Positions 42,806-50,669 of a stretch of 64,000 nt of DNA are shown in pieces (positions within the stretch are counted from its first letter, which is position 1; every line of letters begins with the position of its first letter). The notes under the pieces were generated by a model that saw only the letters and a list, made by a program, of their open reading frames with translations, searched no databases and had not been told where the DNA came from. The position numbers and the translations under genes were made by a program. The stretch is from CAIWHR01 sp963788185 (GTDB lineage Bacteria > Pseudomonadota > Gammaproteobacteria > Burkholderiales > Casimicrobiaceae): assembly GCA_963788185.1 (NCBI GenBank), contig CAWBGE010000021.1:1-64000 (forward strand). The letters run 5' to 3'.

Positions 42806-45147
42806 CAGCGCAATCTCGCTCGCAACCGCGCGAGCAGCGACGCCGGCAGCAGGCGCGCCATCGTGCGCCCCGGCGGAAGCATCCGGCGCAGATAACGCCG
42901 CACGCCAGCGACATCGCGGGCCGGCAACGGATCGTCGAGCGTCGAAGCGCTCGCGCTTTCGCCCGTGTTGTCGATCGACTCCGGCGGCCACCACAGCCGA
43001 TAGCCACCGGCGTCGCGCAGACGCTGCGGCGCCCAGCGGACACTTTCATCGGGTATGCGCGGAGCGAGGGTCGCGTAATGCGCGAGCGTGCGCGCCGCCA
43101 TGTCGACGAGCGTCGGCTGGAATGCCGCGCTCGCCCGCTGCCCGGCCTGCGCCAGCGCCTCCCGGTCGGAGACGATCGCGGCGATGCGCTCGAGCATGCG
43201 CGCGTCGTCCCGCCAGTCGGCAGCGTCCAGAATCCATCCTGCCTTCGCCGCCCCCACCCGCTCGGCCAACGCCCCGAATGGCGGAACCACCACCGGGAGA
43301 CCGGCGGCCCAGGCTTCGGACAGCGTGAAGCTGAACGTCTCCGGACCCGCCGACGGGAACGCCACCAGCCGCGCGCGATAGTGGCGGAGCAGCCGCGGCA
43401 GATCATCCGCTTCATAACGCCCGTGCACCGTCAGCCGCGCGTCGTCGCTTTGCCAGGGGTTCTGCCGGATGTCGAGGTAGCCGATGACGACGAACCGAAG
43501 GCGCATTCCGGACGCGCGGGCAAGCGCGACCATCCGTTCGATCCGGCGCGCGCCCTTGTCCGGACCGATCGCGCCGAGCACCGCGACCGTCGGCACGTCG
43601 TCCTCCGGGAGCAGCACTGCGCTGCACGGTCCGCGCTGCCGGCGGTCGGCAGTGTCCGGCAACGTCCTGCCTGCCCATACGCCCGGCGCGCCGTGCGCAA
43701 TGACATCGACCGCCTTGCCGGGAAAATAGCGAACGAACGTATCGGCCGCCCATCGCGATGGTGCGATGACGAAACCGGCTCCGCCGACGAGCTCGCGATG
43801 CGCCTCCCGCCACCGAACGATGTCGATGCCGGAGAACGCCGGCTGCGCCGCAAGACAGGCGCGGCAAACAGCGGCATCGGTCTCTCCGCCGCAAAAGAGT
43901 CCGTCGCGACCCGCAAGCGTGATCGTCGGGCACGCGAAATTGAGATCGTGAACCGTGTAGCCATAGGGAATGCGCAGCGCGCGAAGCGCCTCGGCGAGGC
44001 CCTCGCGGCAGCCGGAAATGTTGTGCAGGTGGATCAGGCCGATGCGGAAGGTTGCCGCCAATCCGGCCAGGAAATCGTGCAGCGACTCGCCGGGCGCGAG
44101 GGTCACCGCAAAGCTGCGCAGATCGCCATTTTCGGGATGTTCCTCGATCCGCCACTCGGCGCCGCGGGCAATGGCCAGATAGTGGCGGCACCGCTCCCGC
44201 GACGCGCCTATCAGCGCGCGAACGTGATGCTCGGTGCCGCCGCCTTGGCCGTGGATGATGTGCAGCACTCCGGGGAGCGGATCGTCGTGCGCGCGCATCG
44301 TTGCCAGCGCGGCATTGCGTATCGGCAGCAACGGGTCTCGGGCAATGTAGTCGCTGACCATCGCTTCGTAATGCGGAAAGCGCTCGCGCAGCACGCGCGT
44401 GTTCGTCGCGACGAGCGCGGCCTTGTCGGCGGAGAACGAGCGCGCACCCAGGTGCAGAACGAACGCGTCGTCGCACAGCACGTTGCGCCAGCCGGCGCGA
44501 AACCCCCGCAGGCAGAAATCGTTCTCTTCGCCATAGCCGCGGCCGAACGCTTCCTCGTCGAAGATGCCGATGCCGCGGAGCAAATCGCGACGAATGAAGA
44601 GGCAGAACCCGACGCCCGTCGGCAGTTCGGGGTAGGTGGGCACGGCGGCGCGCGCCAGCGCCGCACGAACCACCTCCGGATCGGCACCTTCGGGCCAGCG
44701 ATTGTCCTCGCAGAAACGCGGGAACGAGCAGATCTCGGCGTTGTTCGAGAACGGCGTGATCGTGCCGATGTGCGGGCTCGATGCCGCGCAACGAAGAAGG
44801 GCGTCGAGCCAGCCGTCCGTTACCACGGTGTCGGAGTTGAGCAGCACGACATCGCGGCCCTCGGCGGCGCCGTGCTGCATCCCGCGATTGGCCGTGCCGG
44901 TGAACCCGCGATTGCTCTCGTTGCGCAAGGCTACGAGCTGGGGCAGGTTGCGGCGGGCAAGCTGGTCGAAGAAAAGACCGATCGCCGGATCCGTCGAAGC
45001 GTCGTCGATGAGGATGAGCCGGTAGTCGCCGCGCGTGCACGCGAGCACGCTGTCGACGCAGCGCGCGAGATCCTCCGGCGCATTGAAGACCGGGATGACG
45101 ATGTCGACGGGAATGCCTGTCGGGAGTTCCCGCGCGAGGCCGGTCAT
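42805..45147 (-). CDS. Bifunctional GT2-GT4 glycosyltransferase
   Basis: The 780-residue protein starts at ATG 45147. Residues 12-250 are a GT-A domain: VDIVIPVFNAPEDLARCVDS, LILIDDASTDP, VVLLNSDTVVTDGWLD (DXD) and AFGRGYGEENDFCLR. Residues about 300-700 are a GT-B unit with VLHIIHGQGGGTEHHVRALI, VAVLGAIGPDKGARRIER and a donor site ETFSFTLSEAWAAGLPVVVP. This is like rhamnan-synthesis enzymes that add two sugars in sequence. The last ~80 residues include WWPPESIDNTGE, with no known domain. It lies 12 bp from the upstream methyltransferase gene and overlaps the next start. Confidence 0.87.
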   Translation of the reverse strand: MTGLARELPTGIPVDIVIPVFNAPEDLARCVDSVLACTRGDYRLILIDDASTDPAIGLFFDQLARRNLPQLVALRNESNRGFTGTANRGMQHGAAEGRDVVLLNSDTVVTDGWLDALLRCAASSPHIGTITPFSNNAEICSFPRFCEDNRWPEGADPEVVRAALARAAVPTYPELPTGVGFCLFIRRDLLRGIGIFDEEAFGRGYGEENDFCLRGFRAGWRNVLCDDAFVLHLGARSFSADKAALVATNTRVLRERFPHYEAMVSDYIARDPLLPIRNAALATMRAHDDPLPGVLHIIHGQGGGTEHHVRALIGASRERCRHYLAIARGAEWRIEEHPENGDLRSFAVTLAPGESLHDFLAGLAATFRIGLIHLHNISGCREGLAEALRALRIPYGYTVHDLNFACPTITLAGRDGLFCGGETDAAVCRACLAAQPAFSGIDIVRWREAHRELVGGAGFVIAPSRWAADTFVRYFPGKAVDVIAHGAPGVWAGRTLPDTADRRQRGPCSAVLLPEDDVPTVAVLGAIGPDKGARRIERMVALARASGMRLRFVVIGYLDIRQNPWQSDDARLTVHGRYEADDLPRLLRHYRARLVAFPSAGPETFSFTLSEAWAAGLPVVVPPFGALAERVGAAKAGWILDAADWRDDARMLERIAAIVSDREALAQAGQRASAAFQPTLVDMAARTLAHYATLAPRIPDESVRWAPQRLRDAGGYRLWWPPESIDNTGESASASTLDDPLPARDVAGVRRYLRRMLPPGRTMARLLPASLLARLRARLR

Positions 45148-45159
45148 GGCTGCGCCACC

Positions 45160-46620
45160 TCAATCGATCCCGGTACGACGACGCAGCCAGCCCCTGAGCC
45201 GGATCAAGGGCAGGCGCAGCCACCCGCGCAGGCTGTGGTCGTAGGCGATCAGCCGCTCCTGAGCGGCAAGGGCCGCTTCGAGGCGATCGATTTCCGCCTC
45301 CCGGGCGGTCAATTCAGCGCGGCTCGTCGCAACGATTTGATCGCGAGCATCGATCGCCCGATCCCGCTCGGCACGGGACGTCGCAACGATTTGATCGCGA
45401 GCGTCGATCGCCCGATCCCGCTCCTCGACCATCGCGTGGAGTCGCTGAACCTGCACAGCAGCCGCTTCCTGGCGCGCTGCCGCGACCTCGGCGAGGCTGC
45501 CCAGTGCCGAAAAAGCAGCGGCGCCCGACCAGTCGCCGATCCAGCGCGCTGTGATCGCGATGCGATCGACGAGCATTGCCGTCTCTGCGTCGAGGACCGG
45601 ATCGATCCACGCATCGCCGCGCACCAGCGCAAAACGATTGTCGTCCAGCGCAATCGCATCACGACCGGCGACAAGATTGCCGCCGGGGAGGCCGAGTCGC
45701 CAGACCTCGCGTTCACCGGCGAACATCGCGAAGGCTTCGACGATGATCACGCCGACGCGATCGGCCAGGAAAATGCGCGTCGCCTGGACACCGGGTTCGA
45801 AACGGAATTCGGCGACAACGGGGTCGCCATTCACCGGAACGAACAGCGTCTGGGCCCGCTCCAGCGACAACTCGCCGGCGGACGGCGCACGCAGGAAGCG
45901 CAGCGGCACCCGCTCGCCCCCGGATAGCGTCGGCGGATACAGGCGGCTCTCGCCTGTTCCGGGAACCGCGCGAACCAGCCATTGATACGCATGGTGCCGG
46001 GTGCCGGGGCCCAGGACGGCGCGCACCTCCGGCCTCAGCGCCTCCAGGCGCGAGCGGAATTCACTCTCCCAGGGCGTCTTCTCGGTCGCGTCCCAGGCCC
46101 GCAGCTCGTACCCCGCAGCGCGGAGGACCGCGGCCAGCGATTGCCAGGTGTAGAGGCGGACGTGGGTCGGGTCGAGCAGGCCCTCGCCGCCGTATTCGAA
46201 CCGGTCATCCAGCAACCCGATGATGACCGAGGCATGCGCGACATTCGGCACCGAAAGCAGCAGCTCCCCGTCGGGGCGAAGCCGGTGCCGAAGTCGTTCG
46301 AGCAAGCGCTGACCCTCGCGCAAATGCTCGAGGACGTCTGCGCACACCACGAAGTCGTAGGTCGCGTCGCCCAACGCGTCGTCCCAGCCGTCGGCGTCGA
46401 GGTCCGCAACCACGACCCGCCGGGCGAAGCGCTGCGCATGGAGTGCCGCCGCCGGATCGATTTCGACGACGTCGACGCAGCAGCCCTGCTGCTGCAGCCA
46501 CTCGGTAAAGTATCCGGCGGCAGGACCGAGTTCGAGCACCGTGGCACCGGGGCGAACCCATCGCGCGAGCTTCGCGAGCGAGTCGCCGCTGTCGAGATCG
46601 ATTGTCCGCTGGTAGATCAC
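45160..46620 (-). CDS. Methyltransferase with C-terminal coiled coil and amphipathic tail, possible chain terminator
   Basis: GTG 46620 overlaps the upstream stop (GTGA); the 486-residue protein begins VIYQRTIDLDSGDSLAKLAR. Residues 28-200 are a class I methyltransferase (VLELGPAAGYFTEW, VVEIDPAAALHAQRF, FVVCADVLEHLREGQRL). Residues about 215-370 are beta-rich. Residues about 385-455 form a coiled coil containing an 18-residue repeat (ERDRAIDARDQIVATSRA twice). The end, GWLRLPLIRLRGWLRRRTG, is a basic amphipathic helix suited to membrane binding. This order (methyltransferase, coiled coil, membrane-binding tail) is that of WbdD-like O-antigen chain terminators, though no kinase domain is seen. 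It belongs to the second exporter operon. Confidence 0.8.
   Translation of the reverse strand: MIYQRTIDLDSGDSLAKLARWVRPGATVLELGPAAGYFTEWLQQQGCCVDVVEIDPAAALHAQRFARRVVVADLDADGWDDALGDATYDFVVCADVLEHLREGQRLLERLRHRLRPDGELLLSVPNVAHASVIIGLLDDRFEYGGEGLLDPTHVRLYTWQSLAAVLRAAGYELRAWDATEKTPWESEFRSRLEALRPEVRAVLGPGTRHHAYQWLVRAVPGTGESRLYPPTLSGGERVPLRFLRAPSAGELSLERAQTLFVPVNGDPVVAEFRFEPGVQATRIFLADRVGVIIVEAFAMFAGEREVWRLGLPGGNLVAGRDAIALDDNRFALVRGDAWIDPVLDAETAMLVDRIAITARWIGDWSGAAAFSALGSLAEVAAARQEAAAVQVQRLHAMVEERDRAIDARDQIVATSRAERDRAIDARDQIVATSRAELTAREAEIDRLEAALAAQERLIAYDHSLRGWLRLPLIRLRGWLRRRTGID
45318..45425 (-). repeat. 54-bp tandem duplication inside the coiled coil
   Basis: Two nearly identical 54-bp units (GTCGCAACGATTTGATCGCG recurs at 45326 and 45380) encode two copies of the same 18-residue heptad-like segment. 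The unit keeps the reading frame, so copy number would lengthen or shorten the coiled coil in 18-residue steps. Confidence 0.85.
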
Positions 46621-47465
46621 GATGCCGAAAACGCAGGAAGCAGATGCCAGAAGTGCCAGGCACCGGGCTGCGCGCGAATGCGCTTCTCGAAGATTGTCGC
46701 GATGGTGCGTACGTCGGCAGCGGGCATCCGGTCCGCCTCGACGTGTCGCCGGCCGCCGGGTTCGCAATACGCGGTCAACAGCAGCAGCTCCGCGACCTCG
46801 TCCCGCGCACAGTCCACGAGCCCCGAAGGCCAATGGATCGGCGCCTGAAACAAAACGGCATTCGACGCCGCGCGTCCGCCTGCCACCGGGACATCGATCA
46901 GGCCGTAGGCGGCGCCGCCTCGCCGCAGGGTCGCAGCAATTTCCTGTTTCGCGCCGCCCGTATAGATCGGAGGCATTCCCGACAGGCGTCGCACCATCCA
47001 CATCCGCAATCGCGCGTAGCCGTAATGGGTCGTGCTCGCGAAGGCCTTCGCATCGAAGCGCATCGACAGGAATCGTGCCGGCATTCCGCGACTCCTCAGC
47101 CAGGAGAGCAGCCACAGACCCTGCCCGTAATGCATGCTCACGACCAGCAGTGGTCCCGAGCCCGACACCGCAGGCGCGTCCATCAGCGAATGCAGGAACC
47201 GGCGCGATCGCGTGAGCGCCCAGAAGAGGTCGGCATGATCGATGAGTTGCGCAAAGCGAAAATCGACCAGCCAACGCCTGTCATCGTCCTTGCACACATC
47301 ACGGTATTGAGCGAGTCCGGACTGCGCCGCCGCATCGTAGAGCGGCAGCGCACGGGCGAGCAAGCGCGCCAGGGCGACGCCCATCGGATAGGGCAGGAGC
47401 GCCACCAGCACGGGCCAGGCCCAATACTCGGCAAAATCCGAAAACTCCCGCCGCAGCCGCGACAT
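46617..47465 (-). CDS. LpxL/HtrB-like acyltransferase-fold protein lacking the catalytic acid
   Basis: The ATG at 47465 is in TGATG with the ATPase stop and gives 282 residues. After one membrane-associated N-terminal segment the protein shows LLVVSMHYGQGLWLLSWLRS, in the place of the HX4(D/E) motif of lipid A acyltransferases, and IYTGGAKQEIAATLRRGGAAYGLID plus ASNAVLFQAPIHWPSGLVD, all as in the LPLAT/HtrB family. The residue five after His is Leu instead of Glu or Asp, so it may be inactive or have changed chemistry. Its place in the export operon suggests modification of a glycan lipid anchor or carrier (inference). Confidence 0.68.
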   Translation of the reverse strand: MSRLRREFSDFAEYWAWPVLVALLPYPMGVALARLLARALPLYDAAAQSGLAQYRDVCKDDDRRWLVDFRFAQLIDHADLFWALTRSRRFLHSLMDAPAVSGSGPLLVVSMHYGQGLWLLSWLRSRGMPARFLSMRFDAKAFASTTHYGYARLRMWMVRRLSGMPPIYTGGAKQEIAATLRRGGAAYGLIDVPVAGGRAASNAVLFQAPIHWPSGLVDCARDEVAELLLLTAYCEPGGRRHVEADRMPAADVRTIATIFEKRIRAQPGAWHFWHLLPAFSAS

Positions 47466-48697
47466 CAGGCGCCCTCGACATCGGCAATGCGCGGCGAAAT
47501 CGCCGGCTGCGTGTCGCTTGCCGCCGCGCTCCACACTCGCGGCATGCGGGCATGGCCAAGCTCGCGGGTCGTGCCCGCGATGACGAAGGGAACCTCGTGG
47601 GTGTCGTACAGCCGCAGCCCTTCGGGATCCATCGCATGGGCGCGCAACAGGTAATGCCCCGGCATCAATGGCAGATCGTGGAACAGCACCCGGAACAGGA
47701 ACAACTCGCCGTCACGCCCGCACGGCGACGCCCCGTCGATCTCGCTCGTGGTTCCGTACACCGCGGTCCCGTCGGCGCGAACGACGCCCAGGGCGAGCAC
47801 CGGAGGACGGCCGTCCGGGGAAAAAACCGCAGCGTCGACCTCGAAGCCGGCGTCCGCGTCGACCTCCGTGCCGGCTCCGCACGCGCGCAACGACACCCGC
47901 GCGACGCGATAGTCCATTGCGCCGGCCGCCGCCGCGGCGGCAGCCTGCCTGGCCTTGCTGCTGCGGATCTCGTGCCACGCCAGGTACTCGCGCGCCACGA
48001 GATCCGCGTTGTCGTACATCCTCGCGGCGCCATGGTCCAGCCACAGCGCGCTGCGGCAGAGCCGCTGGATGTGATACATGCTGTGCGAGCAGAGGAGCAG
48101 CGTCCCGCCCTCCTCGAGATAGGCTTCCATCCAGGCCACGCACTTCTTCTGGAAGGATTCGTCGCCCACGGCCAGCACCTCGTCGGTGACGAGCACGTCC
48201 GGGCGCAGCGCAGTCGCGACGGCGAAGCCAAGGCGCACGATCATCCCGGACGAATAGTGCTTGATCGGGTCGCGAATGTGCTCGCCGAGGTCGGCAAAGG
48301 CGACGATCTCTTCGCGCTTGGCACTGATCTCGTCGGGACCGAGCCCGAGCAGCGCGGCCGCGAGGTCGATGTTCGCGAGCCCCGTGTATTCCGGATGAAA
48401 GCCCGAACCCAGTTCGAGCAGCGCCCCCACCCGTCCATTGACCCGGAGGGTGCCGCGCGTCGGCTTTACGACGCCGGCGATGATCTTCAGCAGCGTCGAC
48501 TTGCCGGCGCCGTTCTCGCCGATGATGCCCAGCGATGCGCCGCGCTTCAACTCGAAGCTGATGTCGTTCAGTGCGCGGAAGATGTTCGATGCAGGGTGCC
48601 CGCGCAGCAGTTCCCAGACCAGCCGCAGGCGACCCCCGTTGATGTCGATCTTGGCGTAGTCCTTGCCGACCGCCGACAGCGCGAGCAGCGTGGTCAC
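47465..48697 (-). CDS. wzt: ABC transporter ATPase of the second polysaccharide exporter (Wzt-like)
   Basis: GTG 48697 overlaps the permease stop (GTGA) and gives 410 residues. Walker A GENGAGKST is near residue 60, signature YSSGMIVRLGF near 155 and Walker B VLVTDEVLAVGD near 172. After residue 255 an extra domain (DYRVARVSLRACGAG, FLFRVLFHDLPLMPGHYLL, YDTHEVPFVIAG) has the beta-sandwich look of Wzt C-terminal domains, though it differs clearly from the domain of the ATPase at 8422. It may therefore read a different glycan. It is the second gene of the minus-strand operon. Confidence 0.88.
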   Translation of the reverse strand: MTTLLALSAVGKDYAKIDINGGRLRLVWELLRGHPASNIFRALNDISFELKRGASLGIIGENGAGKSTLLKIIAGVVKPTRGTLRVNGRVGALLELGSGFHPEYTGLANIDLAAALLGLGPDEISAKREEIVAFADLGEHIRDPIKHYSSGMIVRLGFAVATALRPDVLVTDEVLAVGDESFQKKCVAWMEAYLEEGGTLLLCSHSMYHIQRLCRSALWLDHGAARMYDNADLVAREYLAWHEIRSSKARQAAAAAAAGAMDYRVARVSLRACGAGTEVDADAGFEVDAAVFSPDGRPPVLALGVVRADGTAVYGTTSEIDGASPCGRDGELFLFRVLFHDLPLMPGHYLLRAHAMDPEGLRLYDTHEVPFVIAGTTRELGHARMPRVWSAAASDTQPAISPRIADVEGA

Positions 48698-49479
48698 AGG
48701 AGGTCCTCGAACTGCGGGGAAAGGCGCCGAAACACCCATAGCCCCCCCGCGAAGAGCGCCGAGGCGACGGCGAGCGCGACCAGGTCGCTCCAGTCGAAGG
48801 CGATGCGCCCCTCGAGCAGCGCGTCGCGCATCCGATCGACCAGCCAGGCGAACGGATTGGCAACCACCCACGGCCGCAGATCGTCCGGAACCAGCGTGAT
48901 CGGATACAGGATAGGCGTCAGGTACATGAGGATCATCAGCGTGGGCATCAGGATGTGCTCGATGTCGCGAATGTAGACCTGCAGCGCTGCCAGCGCGAGC
49001 GCCAGTCCGGTGATCGCCAGCGCCATCACCAGCCAGAGCGGAACGGCAATCAGCAGGCCGCCGAATTGTACCGGCTCGCCGAAGGCCGTCAGGGCGACGA
49101 GGACGATCAGGTAGCCGACGAACTGCAGCAACAGCGTCGCGCTGACCGACGCGTAGATGACGAGTTCGTGGGGGAACGCCACCTTGCGGATCAGGCCGGC
49201 ATAGCTTGCCAGGCTCACCGTCGCCCGCTGCAGCCCCTCCTGCGCCGCCAGCCACGGCCAGAGCGCGACGGCGACGAACAGCAGGAAGCTCCTGCCCTGG
49301 TAGCCTCCGGCCCTGAACACCATCGTGAACACGAAGTGGTAGACGGCGAGCAGCGCGAGTGGATGAAGCAGCGCCCACGCGAGCCCCGTATAGCTCCCCA
49401 GATAGCGAACCGAAAGCTCTCGCCGCAGGAAATTCTGGAAGAGCGCACGGTGACGTGCCACGCTGGACGTCGGCGCCAT
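48694..49479 (-). CDS. wzm: ABC-2 type polysaccharide exporter, membrane subunit of second system
   Basis: I start at ATG 49479 (MAPTSSVARHRALFQNFLRR), giving 261 residues; the frame is open to 49560, but upstream lies a REP pair. The amphipathic N-terminus, LSVRYLGSYTGLAWALLHPL, six helices and NPFAWLVDRMRDALLEG are typical of Wzm/KpsM-type permeases. It is about as diverged from the permease at 7640 as unrelated systems are, so it serves a separate polysaccharide. It is the first gene of the coupled minus-strand operon to 35855. Confidence 0.88.
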   Translation of the reverse strand: MAPTSSVARHRALFQNFLRRELSVRYLGSYTGLAWALLHPLALLAVYHFVFTMVFRAGGYQGRSFLLFVAVALWPWLAAQEGLQRATVSLASYAGLIRKVAFPHELVIYASVSATLLLQFVGYLIVLVALTAFGEPVQFGGLLIAVPLWLVMALAITGLALALAALQVYIRDIEHILMPTLMILMYLTPILYPITLVPDDLRPWVVANPFAWLVDRMRDALLEGRIAFDWSDLVALAVASALFAGGLWVFRRLSPQFEDLL

Positions 49480-49520
49480 TATTGATCCGGCACGATGAAG
49501 GCTCGAATGGCTCGAGTTTG

Positions 49521-49589
49521 TTGGAGCGGCTTCAGCCGCGATCTCTTCGTCCGCCACCACCGCTTTCGCGCCTGAAGGCGCTCCTACAA
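49521..49589. repeat. REP palindrome pair (BIME-like)
   Basis: A forward element TTGGAGCGGCTTCAGCCGCG (49521-49540) and an inverted one TCGCGCCTGAAGGCGCTCCT (49566-49585) face each other across 25 bp. Each has a GC-rich stem around TTCA or TGAA. A second pair of the same family lies at 60324-60392. Such repeats are dispersed extragenic palindromes mobilised by Y1 (RAYT) transposases; none is encoded here. Confidence 0.8.
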
Positions 49590-49608
49590 ATTGTCCACCG
49601 TCGCCTCG

Positions 49609-50574
49609 CTATTTTGCCGGCGATGGCTTCAGCGGGTCCCTGTTCGGAAGCGTGATCAGCGCGTCGACGGCATCCTTGTTGACGTACAGATCCGGAACGT
49701 CGCGCAGCTTGGCGATCTCTTCGGCGCGGCGGCGCTCGACGTGGCTTTTCCGCAAAGCGGCGACGATCTTGAGGCGCGCCTGCTCGTAAGTCGGGGCCGA
49801 CGCGGGGCGCTTGCCTTCCAGCCGCACCAGGTACACACCCTGGGCGCCCGGCACCGGTTCGGAGAGGTCTCCCACCGCACGCAGCGCGAACGCGGCGTCG
49901 GCCAGTGCCGGGTCGAGCTTGTCGCGCGTGACGGCTTCGAGGCGACCTCCGTTGCGCCGGGCCAAGGGCTCGTCGGACAACTGCCGCGCGAGCAGTGTCA
50001 TGCTCTCGCCCGCGACGATCCGCGCGCGCGCTTCGCGCGCCAGGTGCATCGCCTCGTCCCTGCTGCGACGCGTGACGTCGAACAGAATATGCGTGATGCT
50101 GATCTGCTCGGGCGTGCGCAGGCCGTCGCGCTCGACCAGGTACCGTTCGCGCGCCTGCTGCTCGACACCGGGCAGCGCGTCGAACTCCTTGCCCGCCGCC
50201 GCGTCGATCCGCGCGAGCAGCTCGGTGGCGTAGAGCTTGTCGATTTCCGTGCGCACCCGGTAGCGCATCTGCTCGCTGTCGTCGAGGCCGCGCGCGCGCG
50301 CCTGGTCGGCCAGAATCCGCGTCAGCAGCATGTTGTTCAACAACCCCTCGACGCGCGCGGGATCGGCACCGAAACCGGCGCGGGAATCCTCGGGCAGCCT
50401 TGTAAGTTCCGCCTGGTAATCGGCGACCGTGATCTCGATCTTGCCGGTGCGCGCCAGCACGGTTGCGCCGGGACGCGGTGGTTGCGGATTCTCGGCAGCC
50501 AGTGCCGGATTCGATAGAAAGAGCGCGGCGGCAGCGGCCAGTGAGCAAAGGCGGGGAATGGAGGGGGAACGCAT
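49609..50574 (-). CDS. Periplasmic parvulin-type peptidyl-prolyl isomerase (SurA/EpsD-like)
   Basis: The ATG at 50574 gives 321 residues and a signal peptide (about 1-26, ending PALAAE); the longer frame adds 20 residues. Residues 30-160 are a SurA-like helical chaperone part. Residues about 170-275 are a rotamase domain with ISITHILFD, FALRAVGDLSEPV and GVYLVRLEGK; the GG in RRNGGRLEAVTRD corresponds to the usual GGDLG loop. It should help fold exported proteins in the periplasm. EpsD isomerases accompany PEP-CTERM/EPS loci, which fits this setting, but I cannot separate EpsD from other PpiC proteins. A terminator precedes it. Confidence 0.8.
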   Translation of the reverse strand: MRSPSIPRLCSLAAAAALFLSNPALAAENPQPPRPGATVLARTGKIEITVADYQAELTRLPEDSRAGFGADPARVEGLLNNMLLTRILADQARARGLDDSEQMRYRVRTEIDKLYATELLARIDAAAGKEFDALPGVEQQARERYLVERDGLRTPEQISITHILFDVTRRSRDEAMHLAREARARIVAGESMTLLARQLSDEPLARRNGGRLEAVTRDKLDPALADAAFALRAVGDLSEPVPGAQGVYLVRLEGKRPASAPTYEQARLKIVAALRKSHVERRRAEEIAKLRDVPDLYVNKDAVDALITLPNRDPLKPSPAK

Positions 50575-50611
50575 GACAGGTCGCGAATGTCGCTTGAGGA
50601 ACACCGAGTGT

Positions 50612-50647
50612 AAAGAAAATGCGGGCACCGTCAACCGGCGCCCGCAT
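50612..50647 (-). terminator. Rho-independent terminator of the gene at 50670-51566
   Basis: Arms ATGCGGGC and GCCCGCAT (outer ends 50619 and 50647) extend inward by a further CCG/CGG after a one-base bulge pair, with a small loop. On the minus strand it is followed by TTTTCTTTA. It lies 22 bp beyond the stop codon. Confidence 0.85.
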
Positions 50648-50669
50648 CGTTGGTCGCGCGTATCGCGAA

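Noticed and set aside
42016..45927. 1,303-codon plus-strand open frame
   Set aside because: Antisense to the GT41, GT2-GT4 and methyltransferase genes; a by-product of high G+C.
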